NCBI GenBank assembly: GCA_946902985.2
Contig: OX336395.1
Location: 20,438,708-20,502,707, forward strand
DNA: 64,000 nt
Direction: 5' to 3'
From: Meconema thalassinum
Lineage: Eukaryota > Arthropoda > Insecta > Orthoptera > Tettigoniidae
This document shows positions 1-10,929 of this stretch, piece by piece; the stretch's first letter is position 1; each line of letters starts with the position of its first letter. Below the pieces are notes generated by a model. The model ran no database searches. It saw only the letters and a list, made by a program, of their open reading frames with translations, and had not been told where the DNA came from. A program made the position numbers and the translations under genes.

Positions 1-2528
1 ATGGTTACAGGCGCTCACTATAGATTAACCTTATCACCCCTCGAGATTGGAGTTTCTCGATTTGCTCTAAATGTAAATACTAGTAGAAATTTGTACCTAG
101 CCTGGTAGTACTATTTTCTTACGAATAATATCTATCTTATGTGTTCCTGAAATTCCCAATTTTTACTTAGCAGACAATGGTAAGTTTGTGAGCTGGGTAT
201 TTACATGTCTGCAATCCTTTACAGTGCAGCGGATATAGGTACTGATTGGTGAATTCGGGCGCAGTACGATGTTCGAAATAGGACATTCTGCAATCTTAAT
301 ACCCCTAACATGGTCCATATGACTTGTTTCACAAATATGTTCCCCTTTGCATAGGTAGAATAATGTGTTACACATGACTTGTAAACTTGCACTGAAGGAA
401 TCAAGGAATAAATAACATACTGAAGTATATTCAAATTCATATCCGTAGAGTTTTCTTATGTCAAAGGAGACAGGGAAAAGACAGAGAAGGTTTGTAGAGT
501 TCAAATCACAAACAGTTCAATTCCTATACATATGCCAAGTGTGGGCCTAGAAGATTGTCTCTAGCATTGAGTGTGTGTGGAGACTTAATGGCGTGGGTGC
601 AGTAACTTACTGTTAATATATAACGTTAATATCAGTCATAAACAAACAACGTTGATGAATGTTGTGTAAAGAAATATTGCATAGTGTGCTGTGCATTTTA
701 TGGTATTGAGTTCCCATTAAAGCAATATTGATCTCAAGAATACTCAAGGTAGGGAGAAACTTAATGTACTTATAATACTTGGCACCTTATGAGGAATGAC
801 TTAATATCACATCCACAAACCTTAACGTAAATATTGTAAACAGGACAAATGGAGTGTCTGTTATACACACTATTGTTTCATTCACCAGCCTGTTGGGTTA
901 TGGCTAGGACAGGTGTTTGCCCATCTTATTGGTTTATTGCCTCCTTACTTACTAATGTCATAGATAAGAATGATGTCCACCAAATTCATTTTAACAGAAC
1001 CCTTCTGTAATAGCTCCATACAACACACAGCAAACACACATGGCTATTTCACTCACAACTACAACAAATTCATACATTCCATGCTTCTACAGATTAACAT
1101 CCTTCCCACTTGTTCAGAGATCCTGAATGGATATTTGAATAAAGTAAATAGATGTCAGAAGAGCCACCTAACAGTTGCTAATATAGTCAACCCTAACTCC
1201 AAAATAGTCATCTTCATGAAGATGACACTTTTGATGAAAGGTGGCTCTATCAAGATTCGTAATTTTAGCTGGAAAGTCGCACAATATGTAAAAAAGTATC
1301 TCAGATTTTAAATGACAGTCTAGCTATGGTCACCTTCTTTCGTACAAATTATATTACACGGAATTAACATATCTTCATGTCTGTTAGCTCATGCGCAGAA
1401 TGAAGAGGCTCTACAAGCAATGCAGCTCATCAAGTTATACAATTTCACCACAGGATATAGGCAATAAACAACACAAAGAAGGGTGAGACTGAAGTTTCTG
1501 CCTTTGCGTCAGATTACCAGCAGTGCATGGGGATAAGGAAGCAATCTACACTATCGGCTTTCTACCGATAACAAAGTCGGTATCATAACAAATCAAAACA
1601 GGGCTCTGAGGCCATTTCACTCCGATCAGTTGTAAACACAAAACAAACTTCATGGAATAATTATTTTAATAGGGAGGAAGCTTGTAGTTTTACGTGACCA
1701 TTAATCTAGCGACCATGAGCCACAAGACCTCCATTTTCAAGAGGAATCCCAACCACAGGTCGCGATATTACATTCCGAAGGAATGTTAAAGAATTAACAA
1801 GGAACATGAATAGAAGCCTAGTCATTTGTGAAGTTATTGGTATTGTTCTGTGTAATTGGTTCACTGCATGACATACCAAGCCCAGTTAACGAACAGATAA
1901 TGGCCTGGATCATATGACAAAGGCTATATTCCTAAGAATTTCAACATTCTTTACTAGCAGCCTCAATATTGCATTCAAATGTTGTGACTCCATTTTCGTA
2001 TAGAAGTTATGAGGAAATTAATAAATTTATCACTGTATTCTGGCGAGGTAGTCTGATGTTTTAGAAACTATTTCTGTGTCGCGGAATTGGAAGCCAGATT
2101 ACAGTATACAGAGAATCTCTTAAATATTATGATCATATACAAAACTGGAGAAGCAAATCATGAATGGAATTTGAAGACTTGCAACAAATAACAACCAGAT
2201 ATTAAAAATCCAAAAAAGGCTTTTTTCAGATGAGCCAAACCTAAAATACAATTTAGGCAGGGAGTCCTATCAAGCGCCAGGTCGATAATGTGAATGTTTG
2301 GCCCTTAAAACAACAAATATCATATCAACCTATCCAGCAAACAAATCACAGAGAAAAAAATATCTTCTATATACACTATGGAAGTATATGATCAGCCAGA
2401 AATTACTAGAATTACATTTAGGTTTCGTATTAATTCCTAAATACTTCATCAGTGCACATGATCCCCTCACAAACGTATCACCAAACCTTTGAAGATCCCA
2501 GCCACACTTGGTGGAGGAACATCAGATA
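1..2528. other. Non-coding intron sequence of gene 1
   Basis: AT-rich sequence downstream of exon 3 of the leftward gene. Open frames are short and, where shared with the duplicate (970-1311 and 31073-31309), have drifted as non-coding DNA does. Apart from the duplication itself I see no feature. Confidence 0.6.
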
Positions 2529-2541
2529 TCATTAAGCATAT

Positions 2542-2873
2542 GAAAATGAAAATCCACAGCCTGTTTCCAGTCTTCGACCGGGTCAGGAATGGAATGAATG
2601 AAGCCCCCATCTAGCGGCGAGGATATGAACAGTGCCGGCTGCCGAGGCCTGACGCACACCCCTGGGGCAATGATTAAATGAATGACAGATGAAATGAAAT
2701 GATAGTGGAGAGTGTTGCTGGAATGAAATGTTGACAGGGAAAACCGGAGTACCCGGAGAAGAACCTGTCTGCCTCCGTTTTGTCCAGCACAGATCTCACA
2801 TGGAGTGACCAGGATTTGAACCACGGACCCAGCGGTGAGAGGCCGGCGTGCTGCCGCCTAAGCCACGGAGGCT
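2542..2873 (-). mobile_element. tRNA-derived SINE with 13-bp target duplication
   Basis: On the minus strand the head at 2873 has an A-box-like TGGCTTAGGCGG and a B-box GGTTCAAATCC, as in tRNA-derived SINEs; the tail is TTTTCATTTTC. It is flanked by identical 13-bp copies TCATTAAGCATAT (2529-2541 and 2874-2886). The duplicate locus near 32521 has the equivalent site once and no SINE, an empty-site control within the window. Confidence 0.9.
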
Positions 2874-2936
2874 TCATTAAGCATATAACGAACCTTAATA
2901 ACCATAAAGCTGCTCTCAATATAATAAGGCACTCAC

Positions 2937-3065
2937 AACTCTCGCATCTCCGCCACTTGATGAAGATAGTGCTTCCGTTTTGACATGTGCGACTATCTCT
3001 TCAGTCACATTCTCATTAAACTTAACTTCCTTGTTGTCCGCAGTATCTTCCTTGATATGTGCTCC
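2937..3065 (-). CDS. Zinc-finger gene 1, coding exon 3 (43 codons)
   Basis: A 129-nt open exon, acceptor ctgtag at the 3066 side and donor gtgagt at 2936-2931, phase 0 at both ends. It begins G-A-H-I-K-E-D and ends in a run of four serines then G-G-D-A-R-V; the middle is acidic (VTEEIVAHVKTEA). No finger or enzyme motif is present, so it is read as another piece of the acidic linker between leader and fingers. The paralogous exon at 32583-32711 is identical over the last 27 codons but has six amino-acid changes in the first 16. The next exon, equivalent to 38748-38806 of gene 2, should lie outside the left edge of the window. Confidence 0.75.
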
Positions 3066-3073
3066 CTACAGAG

Positions 3074-3107
<34 letters not shown>

Positions 3108-4044
3108 TTATTTTGTAGATACACAAGCACGCTAGACATTCATCTTGGTTTATATGTCTCTGATTAGTTCTCAAGTCAATAAATAATTGTAAGAAATTTG
3201 ACAAGGTTAGAATAGCAATTCTGAAGCTGAAATTTCACTGCGTTAAGTGCTCATTAGCTGACTTTCACATTATTTATAGTTTCTGACTTATATTTCCAAG
3301 GTTTTGAAAGGTTTACAAGACAAAAATAGAAAAGAATACCATACCTATTACTTACGATGTATTCGTTGCCATCACAACACAATATACTTTATTTCTGAGA
3401 ATCCAATACTTTCAAGTAGCAACAGTGTTATAAATTAAGCAACAAAATTGAAACTATTGTCTTTCATTTTATGAGAAATATAATAGGTGTTTGATTCAAG
3501 ATCAAAAGAAACACAAACTTGAATTTATAAAACACACTTGCATTTTGGAACTATTCTTAAACACGAATTCCAAAAGTCATTAAATTAACTGAGAAAAATA
3601 AATGTTGATATGATTATCCTCGGTCACTCATCATGTGATTGAGTGGTCATGAAGTCAAAGACAATTCAAAACCTCAATACACAGAGTCCAAGTTTCACTA
3701 GCACACACTTACTATGCCAAGGATTCTTCGAAATTCCTACCTCATTTTGCAGCAAGGCTTAACCTTACAGGTGATGCAAGTTTTGCCATAATAATTCAAG
3801 GTTGTTTCAAAAAGGACAACAAATAAGCTCTTTTAAACTATTCTAGTCATTTGACAAAATAATCAATAAACAGCCCAAGGAAGCGATTTGACTCAATCCA
3901 CATTATTAATAAAATAGAGTCAAAAAACATAAACTCTTCTGTTGTTCAGTTTCATAATTGTAATTAAAACTGATTAAAACAAACTACATAACTTTAAAAA
4001 GGATTTGAGAATAATCCAAGGTGGGAAATAATGTACACAGTCAC
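3066..4044. other. Intron 2 of gene 1
   Basis: AT-rich intron between exons 2 and 3. It spans 3902/3903, the point where the paralogous copy carries a Helitron. No other feature is seen apart from the TA run. Confidence 0.6.
3083..3110. repeat. TA microsatellite
   Basis: An uninterrupted TA run just outside exon 3 of gene 1. The paralogous position near 32740 has no TA run, so it expanded after the duplication. Confidence 0.8.
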
Positions 4045-4149
4045 CTGGCAATCAAGTTCTTCTTTAACAAATGCATCTTCAAATAAATCATCAGGTTCTT
4101 CAATTTTCATCCCCACTGGCCTTTCAGAGGGTGGCTGCTCATTCAAATC
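4045..4149 (-). CDS. Zinc-finger gene 1, coding exon 2 (35 codons)
   Basis: A 105-nt exon with acceptor (acttcccag) at the 4150 side and donor CAG|gtgact at the 4044 side, phase 0 at both ends. It encodes an acidic linker starting DLNEQPPSERPVG, then M-K-I-E-E-P and a stretch rich in D, E and F, ending E-E-L-D-C-Q. No known catalytic fold is visible; this is the disordered acidic region found ahead of fingers in such genes. Its paralogue on the plus strand at 26814-26918 has the same length and splice sites, differing at five codons (E to D, D to G, L to V, two synonymous). Conservation of frame and splice sites in both copies is the main evidence that it is a real exon. The intron between exon 1 and this exon is about 9.7 kb and holds the satellite and a hAT element. 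Confidence 0.78.
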
Positions 4150-4199
4150 CTGGGAAGTAATGAACAAGCATGTCTATATATAAAAATTAAAGAACATGA

Positions 4200-4212
4200 G
4201 CTAATGATGATA

Positions 4213-4255
<43 letters not shown>

Positions 4256-4256
4256 G
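4200..4256. repeat. AAT microsatellite
   Basis: An (AAT)n run 50-100 bp upstream of exon 2 in gene 1. Arm B has a shorter TTA run at the matching place (about 26738-26755). Confidence 0.75.
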
Positions 4257-4639
4257 AGGAAACTGATACAAAACATTTCCTGACAACCTATCACATTACC
4301 AAGCACCTAGAACATGTCTTAAACCTCCGGATTTGGCCCTGGAAATAAGAGAGAAAATTGTAAAATTCTCACAGATTACTTCCATGATCCTTTAACCTGC
4401 GATCCTCCTGAAGGAAAAATATTAATAATTATTATTATTACGAATTTAAAGTAAATAAAATAATTATTTACATTGATCACCACTTATCTATAATTAATGT
4501 AAAGTTTCATCCTGATGGACCCGAACTCGGAACAGTTAAAATATCCACGAATTCATCTTGAATGCCTTAAACAAAATTCAAACAATTTCCTTAAAAATAT
4601 CACCAACCAAAATCCTTCCAATCGGAAGGCATTATAAGA

Positions 4640-6270
4640 TACACTATTGGGTGCTTCCCGGATTATTGGGGTTCTTCCTCGAAAACGTAAAGACAGAGGG
4701 TTGAACAAGACCAGCGATAAGGCCATAGACCGTGTTATTCAAACCTTTAAAAAGTGCAGTTGCAATAAAATACAAAAAATAATTGGCAAGAATTAATCAA
4801 AGCGCAGAAAGAAGCCTCAAGAATCATCAGATCTGAAGAACGCACATAACATCAAAATAGACCGACACAAATAGATCAAAATTGAAGACTGCACGGGAAG
4901 AACGGGGTAAGTCACATTATGTAGATTTTTCATGAGAGCCAATTTAAACTTTCAACAGTAAAAATAAATACTTACTGACACCCCAATTGAGTGTAAGCGA
5001 TATCGTTACTTAGCCAAATGTATTTCTTATAAAGGGAGTACTTGTAAAGTCAGAGGATATGGGACGTTCTTTCCGTTTCCACTAAAAATAAAAACCTCTG
5101 TATCTCGGTGACTTACCGCATTATTTGAAGTTAATAACAACTGATCTGTAGTTACGATAGCTGGCCACCAGAGTGCGTCATATACCTATTTCCGAATAAA
5201 ATGGACTTACCCATTCATTCCGTGTGCTGTTCTATTACACGGAAAATAGTACAAGAAACTGTAACAAAACATTTGATGACGAACTATCACATTACTAAGT
5301 ACCTGTTTTATGTCTTAAACATCCGGATGAGGCCCTGGGAATAATAAAGAAAACTGTAAACTTCTCACAGATAACTACCACGACCTTTTAACTAGCGATA
5401 CTCCTGAACAACAATTCTGATTTGAGCAACCGATTCCAAATCCGGATTCAAAACTCCCTTCATTAGAAGAAATCGAGAAAATAATCCATGATCTTAAAAA
5501 TAGCTAAGCTCCAAAGGAAGATGTAATTTTGAGATTAAGAGGTGAAAGCCTAGCTGAGAAATTTCAAGTAATACTTGTAGGTTTATGGAGAAAATTCCTG
5601 AAGACTGCAATTGCAATCTAATTTACCCACTACATAAAAAGGGGGAGAGAACTGACACCTATACCTACGGAGGAATATCCTCACTCTCACTCGTGTAAAA
5701 AAAATCTCTCTAAAGCGTTCTTCACGGGACTAGAAAACCAAATTTAACTTCTAACTGGCGAATAACAGGCATGATTCATAACTGGCAGGTCCTGTGCAGA
5801 ACAAATTCTCAATCTCAAAACCACCTTGCGAATCGATAAAGCCACGCAAACAACGCTATCTTTGGAGACTTCAGGAAAGCTGGCGACTTAGTAGAACCAC
5901 ACACACTATTCAATATTCTAGAAGTATTCAAAGTTTACAGGAAAACAAGAGAATTGATTCGACAGACACTGACAGCCATAACTTCAATAGTTAAATTTCA
6001 GTCAGATTTTTAACCGTTTTCATATTAGCACAGGACTTCAACAAGGAGACGACTATCACCGTTATTGTTCAATCGTGTCCTTGAATAAGTTATAAGGACA
6101 AGGAAAAATAAGAGAAATAACGATTGGTTGACGAGTAAACACTGAATTCATCTGCAGTGTTTCGCCTTCGCGGATGACCTAGCTATTCTATCTAACAATA
6201 CACAAGAGGCAGTTCAGGTCCTTGAAAGAATTCACGAAATTACAGCTAAGACGGGATTCCAAATGCATGG
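4640..6270 (+). mobile_element. LINE relic, reverse transcriptase part
   Basis: Translating the plus strand in pieces, with several stops and frameshifts, gives non-LTR reverse transcriptase landmarks: an A-E-Q-I-L-N-L-K block near 5797-5820, a G-L-Q-Q-G-D block near 6034-6055 and the catalytic F-A-D-D (in FAFADDLAILSNN) near 6163-6201. The C-terminal part follows only after the satellite, at 12110-12440. The same relic is present in arm B, so it predates the segmental duplication. It is dead: no frame longer than about 70 codons survives. Confidence 0.75.
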
Positions 6271-6510
6271 ACGACTCCGCTGGTCATCTAGACAGGAAAC
6301 TTCTGAAGACTTAATTCGGCAAAAAATCATCAAGTAAATGCTAGCAGGACCCATCATGAATGGTTCTCCGAGGGTTTTCCACACTCCCTCCAGGCAAATG
6401 ACTGGAAAGTACTATACTTCATGTTTGAATCGCGACGCAAACAAAGAGAGAACTTCAAAATTACAGAAGGCCTATACCTACAGAAGTAATTAATAAATCA
6501 ACATCTAAGA

Positions 6511-6998
6511 CATGATATCACAGTAAAAGCTGAAGCACTGTGCGGCTCAGAAACATTGATCATTGAAGGTAGATCTCTTAGTAAGGACATTATACCACAG
6601 TAATCCAAGCTGAAGCACTGTGTGGCTCAGAAACATTGATCATTGAAGGTAGATCTCTTAGTAAGGACATTATACCACAGTAATCAAACCTGAAGCTCTA
6701 TGTGGCTCAGAAATATTGATCATTGAAGGTAGATCCCTTAGTAAGGACATTATACCAAAGTAATCAAACCTGAAGCTGTATGTGGCTCAGAAACATTGAT
6801 CATTGAAAGTAGATCTCTTAGTAAGGACATTATACCACAGTAATCAAACCTGAAGCTCTATGTGGCTCAGAAACATTGATCATTGAAGGTAGATCTCTTA
6901 GTAAGGACATTATACCACAGTAATCAAACCTGAAGCTCTATGTGGCTCAGAAACATTGATTATTGAAGGTAGATCTCTTAGTAAGGACATTATACCAC
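6511..6998. repeat. 80-bp satellite, left block
   Basis: About six head-to-tail units with exact 80-bp spacing (the motif TGAAGC recurs at about 6610, 6690, 6770, 6850, 6930). The unit reads, in the LINE frame, A-E-A-L-C-G-S-E-T-L-I-I-E-G-R-S-L-S-K-D-I, so it was amplified out of LINE coding sequence. Arm B has this segment once (about 24885-24935). The block is split from 10930-12120 by a hAT insertion. Confidence 0.9.
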
Positions 6999-7929
6999 CA
7001 GTGGCATACGCCGGATTTCCTTCTGGGGGGGTTTCATTCATAGTAATGTCCTATAATAAAAATGATAATTTGAATATAATTCATAGAAAGCCACAACTCA
7101 GTTAAATAAACACTACCGCACCGAAGCGAGAAATCTCGCATGTTCATAAACCACCCTTCCCGTATAGGTTTATAACGAGAGAATTAATTGCAGCATGTTA
7201 GAGCTCCAGTATTTGCAAATCGCACACTTCTAACAAAAATTGATATTTATGATATTAGAATGGAATTCGTCACTGCTAATGTCACTTGTGTGCTGATTCC
7301 ATTGATTTATCTTAGCTGTAACACTCACCAGTTATTCAATATTTTTGAAATTATACGATTTGAGTACTCATTCCTTTGACTTAACTGTTTCTGAAATCCA
7401 TGCAAACTGATAAAGGAAAGACCTCATATTGTTAAAATGACACGAAACAGGCGTCACAGCGTCCAAAATGTGAAGTGGACAGGAATAACGGAGCATATTT
7501 TCCTACAGCAACAGTATCGACAAATCTCACACTTCGTAATTTTTTAAGAAATTATTGATATTTATGAAATTAGAGTGCAATTCGTCACTGCTAATGTCTA
7601 TTCTCTTTCATTCCAATGCTCATTTGGCACGATCGGTCGCTTGTGAGCGCCACAGGAGGGATCTATACTAATGAAAGAATATATATATGATGATTCTCAT
7701 TGCATGAAAACTATTTTAACTATATTTTTCAGCACTTTAAACAATATTACAAACACAAATGAAAACATAAAAAATTAATAAAAAATACGGAAAAGAGTTT
7801 AGCCCAATATAGATATTGCACTAGATACAAACGGACAAAAAGAAATGCCTAAATTGTCAATCGGGCTAAACCAAAGAATCTGATTAAGTAGATATTTGCC
7901 CTGGAATTTGTTGAAGGACTTAGACAAGT

Positions 7930-10413
7930 CTACTTCAACCGTATATCAAGCCTTCTACGTTTGACAGACAAGTCATTCAGTGCTTCCTCAATTGAAACAT
8001 CAATAGTATCAAGAATGAACATCAAAGCTAATCCATTAAGGCGTTCTTCACTAGTTGAATTCCTTAAATAGTTCTTCAAGAATTTTAAGGACGAAAACGA
8101 TTTTTCACACGAGCAGGTTGTGACAGGTAAGGTAGCCATGATGACAAGCAGGTTAAACACAACTGGAAACATGTTCTTATTATATATTGACAAAGCATCT
8201 ATAGCACTCTTGGGCTTCTTTTCAATAGATTTCAGAGTTTGTTTCCAGAGAAGTAGCTCGCCTCTAATATTAAGGGGAAGTCCGTAATATTCAGCTACAT
8301 TTTCTACTTCAGCTATGCTTTGGTTGGATAGTTCGTCTTCAGTTGTGGTAACTAGCGTTTGCAATGGCTGAAGAGTTTCTTTATGGGAGACAAATTTATC
8401 ATCAAGTGATGAAATAGCTTCTTCAAGAAATGGGATGAAAATAACCCGCCTATAATATTCTTCCGGATCGTTAGATGAAACGTTGTTCCTCATCGTTTGT
8501 CGAACAACAGTTCGAGGCTGAACTACAGGCACTCCAAATTCTTTGCAGAACTCTAAAACCAAATTATATGGACACAAAAACCTTGCGTCTGCATCTGCCC
8601 TCATTTCTTCAAGAGACCTCTTAACATTCATGGAGGCGTTGATTTCTTGACTGAGATCCAAATTTTCAGATTGAAGGTATTTGCTGAGAGGAAGTGTGAT
8701 TTGAAATGCTTCATGAATGACAAATACACTTATCAAGAACTCAAATTTGCTGATAGCGCACAGAAGAAGTTGCGCATCTGTAGCTGCCTTCTTATCAACC
8801 CATGCTGCTATTTTTTCTAATGCCAACAATAACGGTTTCAGAAGTTCAATGAATGAACGAACAGACTCGTGCTTTTCAATCCATCTCGTTGCACATAACT
8901 TCTTGAGTTTACTCACTCGGGGTTTCTCTTTCATACTTTCAATTTCATTTGTCAACACAGCCTGCCTCTTTGATGAAGTACTAAAACAGGCATAAGCTCT
9001 TTCAATTGTACCCATACAGTTCCTAATCTCTGCAACACTACACCCTTCAGAAATGGCCAGGTTTAAACAGTGAGCACTTCAGCGAACATACTGGGCTTTG
9101 GGAAACTGTTTTCGTACAATGGCCTGAGCACCGCTGTAGGATCCACTCATGGCAATAGCTCCATCATAACCTTGGCCTACGAGATATTCTGCATCCAGTC
9201 CCACACTTTTCAAACCAGACAATATGCTATTCGCAAGGCCTAACCCAGAAGCATCATTGATAGCAATAAATTGCAGAAACTCCTCATGTACGGAATTTTC
9301 TTGAACGAAACGGACACATAGTGACATTTGCTGCACACCGCTGATGTCTGTGGTCTCGTCAGCAAGAACAGAAAAGTATTTAGCTTTTTTCACCTGATCG
9401 ACTAACCTTTTCAATATAATGTCATTCAAAGATAAAATAATTTCATTCTGAATCCGTGGGCTTACGTATGTTGCATTTAAGGATGCTGTCATCAAATGTT
9501 CCTTTAGTATTGTATCACCAGCTTCTGCTCGAAACTTGAGAAGAGACCTGAAATTTCCCTCCCCTTTCTTGAGAGGCTCCTCTAAATTTACAGGTCCCGA
9601 ATCCCTGTGACCACGGAAAGCAATGCCCATTCGAGCAAGGAAAAATCACAGATTTAATTATTGGTATGAGTTTCTCCCTGTTGCATAATATGTTGGATTG
9701 AACACCGCTATCCAAGTTTACGTCAACAGCAGGTTTTGTACCTTTGTATATGGCGAGAAAGTTCGCAGCCTTTTCCGTACATGCCATATGATACTTGGTT
9801 TATTGGTGTTTTTTGAAATCCTCCTTCGCATTTTCCCAGTTCATGTAAGGAAATTTTACTAGTTTACCTGGCGATGAAGATTGTTTCCCAACAACGGTGC
9901 AAAACAACGAACAATATTTACAAAAGGCTCCGTTCTTTGAAGGAGAATAAACTAGCCATTTCCACTCTGATAACCAGTTCAACTGAAATGTCAGATTCCT
10001 TGGACGCGTTAAAGGGAAATTAAAATTGCTTCCAGGTGTCCAGGCATTTTCCAACAGTTCATTTTTCAGATAATCATCAACCTAATGAAAAAAGTAAATT
10101 ACAACATTGAAATAATTAACATGTACCGACACATACGTAGGCAAAGGCCATACAAATACCGGTAATAACATAATAGGTAAAGCATCGAAATGCTAATCAG
10201 TTACAGAAATAGCGATTATAATGAATCATATTGTAAACACACCTGTTGGCCAGCATAACCTCCTAAGTCTGTTCGATGTATTGGGTCGGTAGCCGGCTTG
10301 GTAGTAGCCGATAATTCTTCAAGTTCATTTTCAATTCTTAAAGATGAACTACTTGCAATGGCAGTGTTGCATGTAACATCTACTCTTGGTTTTTTAATAA
10401 TAAATCGATCCAT
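7930..10413 (-). pseudogene. hAT transposase, ZMYM1-like, decayed
   Basis: Reading leftwards: exon 1 at 10413-10243 starts M-D-R-F-I-I-K-K-P and ends G-G-Y-A-G-Q-Q at a gtgtgt donor. Exon 2 starts at 10081 after an attag acceptor. Exon 2 holds a TTF-type zinc-finger region (W-L-V-Y-S-P...F-C-K-Y-C, about 9960-9910), a DUF4371/RNase-H-like block with L-A-D-E-T-T-D-I-S (about 9366-9340), and near the C terminus the hAT dimerisation region with L-P-V-T-T-C-S-C-E-K-S-F-S (about 8130-8092). It is broken by a TAA after F-K-K-H-Q (about 9800), a one-base insertion near 9637 and a TGA at 9076-9078; the rest is open in one frame to 7930. An intact product would bind the terminal repeats and excise the element in the nucleus. 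Domain names follow family knowledge of zinc finger MYM-type 1-like hAT proteins. Confidence 0.85.
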
Positions 10414-10529
10414 TACGCATTACAAATAAACTCGGAAAAAAGGTGCGACCCACGATCTGGCAGTTCCCAGATATGCACGTTTAAAGCAGCACGAAGCTGC
10501 GTTATGATAGTTACCAATCGCACACTTAG

Positions 10530-10920
10530 ACAGTAAAACGACAATTTTGATATTTCGCCTAGTGTAGTTGGTTATTATTGCTTTAAGTGGAAGAACAGCG
10601 AGGTCATCTGCCCCTCTTGCTCCGTTTAACATGTAGTTTAAGGGTGTTTACCCCTGGCCATAACCAGTAGCTAGCGCCAAAGCTGGACAAGTGTTGTTGC
10701 GAGTTGAGTGGAGGTCATTTACCACGCGCAGAGCGTGTTCACATTAAAAATATATTACAAAGGAGTAGCCTAAAGAAGCCTCACTGGCAGCAATTCAAAA
10801 TATTTTCCAGGTGATAGATGGGACAATATAAGGAGTTATGTAAACTAATGTCTCTGGGGAGGGGTTAAAACCTAACCACAGTAAAACGACAATTTTGATA
10901 TTTCGCCTAGTGTAGTTGGT
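10530..10920. repeat. 43-bp direct repeat around a 305-bp insert in the hAT end
   Basis: Positions 10530-10572 and 10878-10920 carry the same 43 bases (starting ACAGTAAAACGAC). The 305 bp between them begin with a dispersed repeat containing GAGGTCATCTGCCCC-like sequence. Only the right copy runs into the terminal repeat. This may be a non-LTR insertion with a long target duplication or a local duplication. Confidence 0.75.
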
Positions 10921-10929
10921 ACGCCACTG

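Larger units (their letters stand above)
6999..10929 (-). mobile_element. hAT DNA transposon inserted in the satellite
   Basis: Terminal inverted repeats start CAGTGGCATACG at 6999 and end GTACGCCACTG at 10929. They are flanked by an identical 8-bp target duplication TATACCAC (6991-6998 and 10930-10937), the hAT signature. The single coding unit lies on the minus strand. Because the target is a satellite unit, the exact pre-insertion sequence is known. The 3931-bp length is compatible with an autonomous hAT, but the transposase is broken. Confidence 0.93.

Noticed and set aside
970..1311. 113-codon frame with a paralogue at 31073-31309
   Set aside because: It looked conserved, but differences between the two copies change the frame length and the end, and fall evenly over codon positions, as expected for duplicated intron DNA.
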